Part shown: positions 24,727 to 24,727 of the stretch, piece after piece
Position numbering within the stretch: the stretch's first letter is position 1
Layout: every line of letters begins with the position of its first letter
Source: Woeseiaceae bacterium
GTDB taxonomy: Bacteria; Pseudomonadota; Gammaproteobacteria; Steroidobacterales; Woeseiaceae
DNA length: 24,727 nt
Direction of reading: 5' to 3'
Assembly: GCA_022866645.1 (NCBI GenBank)
Contig: JALHUQ010000186.1
Location: 1-24,727, forward strand
Program-made: the position numbers and the translations under genes
Notes under the pieces: model-generated
Told to the model about the DNA's origin: nothing
Databases searched by the model: none
Seen by the model: only the letters and a program-made list of their open reading frames with translations

Positions 24727-24727
24727 C

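Noticed and set aside
1..24727. Mobile elements, CRISPR arrays, toxin-antitoxin or phage-defence genes
   Set aside because: No integrase, transposase, terminal repeats, regularly spaced repeats or defence-protein motifs were recognised on either strand.

Overview
The window looks like an ordinary chromosomal segment of a Gram-negative proteobacterium, most likely a free-living gammaproteobacterium. This rests on outer-membrane-type RND efflux systems with lipoprotein adaptors, a GlyGly-CTERM tail, a GEMM-I type c-di-GMP aptamer and a Tat-exported dienelactone hydrolase. Base composition is moderate and even throughout. I see no integrase, transposase, tRNA, rRNA or CRISPR array. Genes are tightly packed, with many 1-4 bp stop/start overlaps, and no stretch without a gene exceeds 300 bases. 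The species assignment is inference only.

Region 1 (1-2972, + strand): the tail of a cupin protein, then folD (one-carbon folate metabolism), mtnA (5-methylthioribose-1-phosphate isomerase) and a class II aldolase whose start overlaps the mtnA stop. The last two form a methylthioadenosine/5-deoxyadenosine salvage pair.

Region 2 (2950-5190, - strand): a compact four-gene operon reading CBS-domain protein, Tat dienelactone hydrolase, secreted TPR protein and secreted TonB-C-like protein. Its last gene runs into the 3' end of the aldolase from the opposite side.

Region 3 (5259-9311, - strand): a zinc metallopeptidase of the YpfJ type, a PLP-dependent threonine/serine dehydratase, an exported metal-dependent amidohydrolase, and an exported repeat protein with six DGSGS rungs.

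Region 4 (9312-10871): a divergent intergenic region with a 15-bp palindrome and a strong candidate cyclic-di-GMP-I riboswitch. The aptamer contains the Shine-Dalgarno sequence of an FAD-binding oxidoreductase.

Region 5 (10872-24607, + strand): a multidrug-efflux island. A PadR-family regulator is followed by a membrane-anchored adaptor and an RND permease. A second operon, with its own promoter, encodes two lipoprotein adaptors and two RND permeases. The first permease of this second operon carries a single in-frame TAG that splits it into 312- and about 701-residue parts, although both halves are otherwise intact and in the same frame. The two intergenic regions of the island share a sequence element, which suggests common control, possibly by the PadR protein. 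No outer-membrane TolC-type factor is encoded here.

Region 6 (24604-24727, - strand): the C-terminal end of a GlyGly-CTERM (rhombosortase substrate) surface protein, whose stop codon shares a CTAG palindrome with the stop of the last RND gene.

Most notable: the riboswitch with an embedded ribosome binding site, the amber-interrupted RND permease inside a well-preserved operon, and the GSG-repeat protein.
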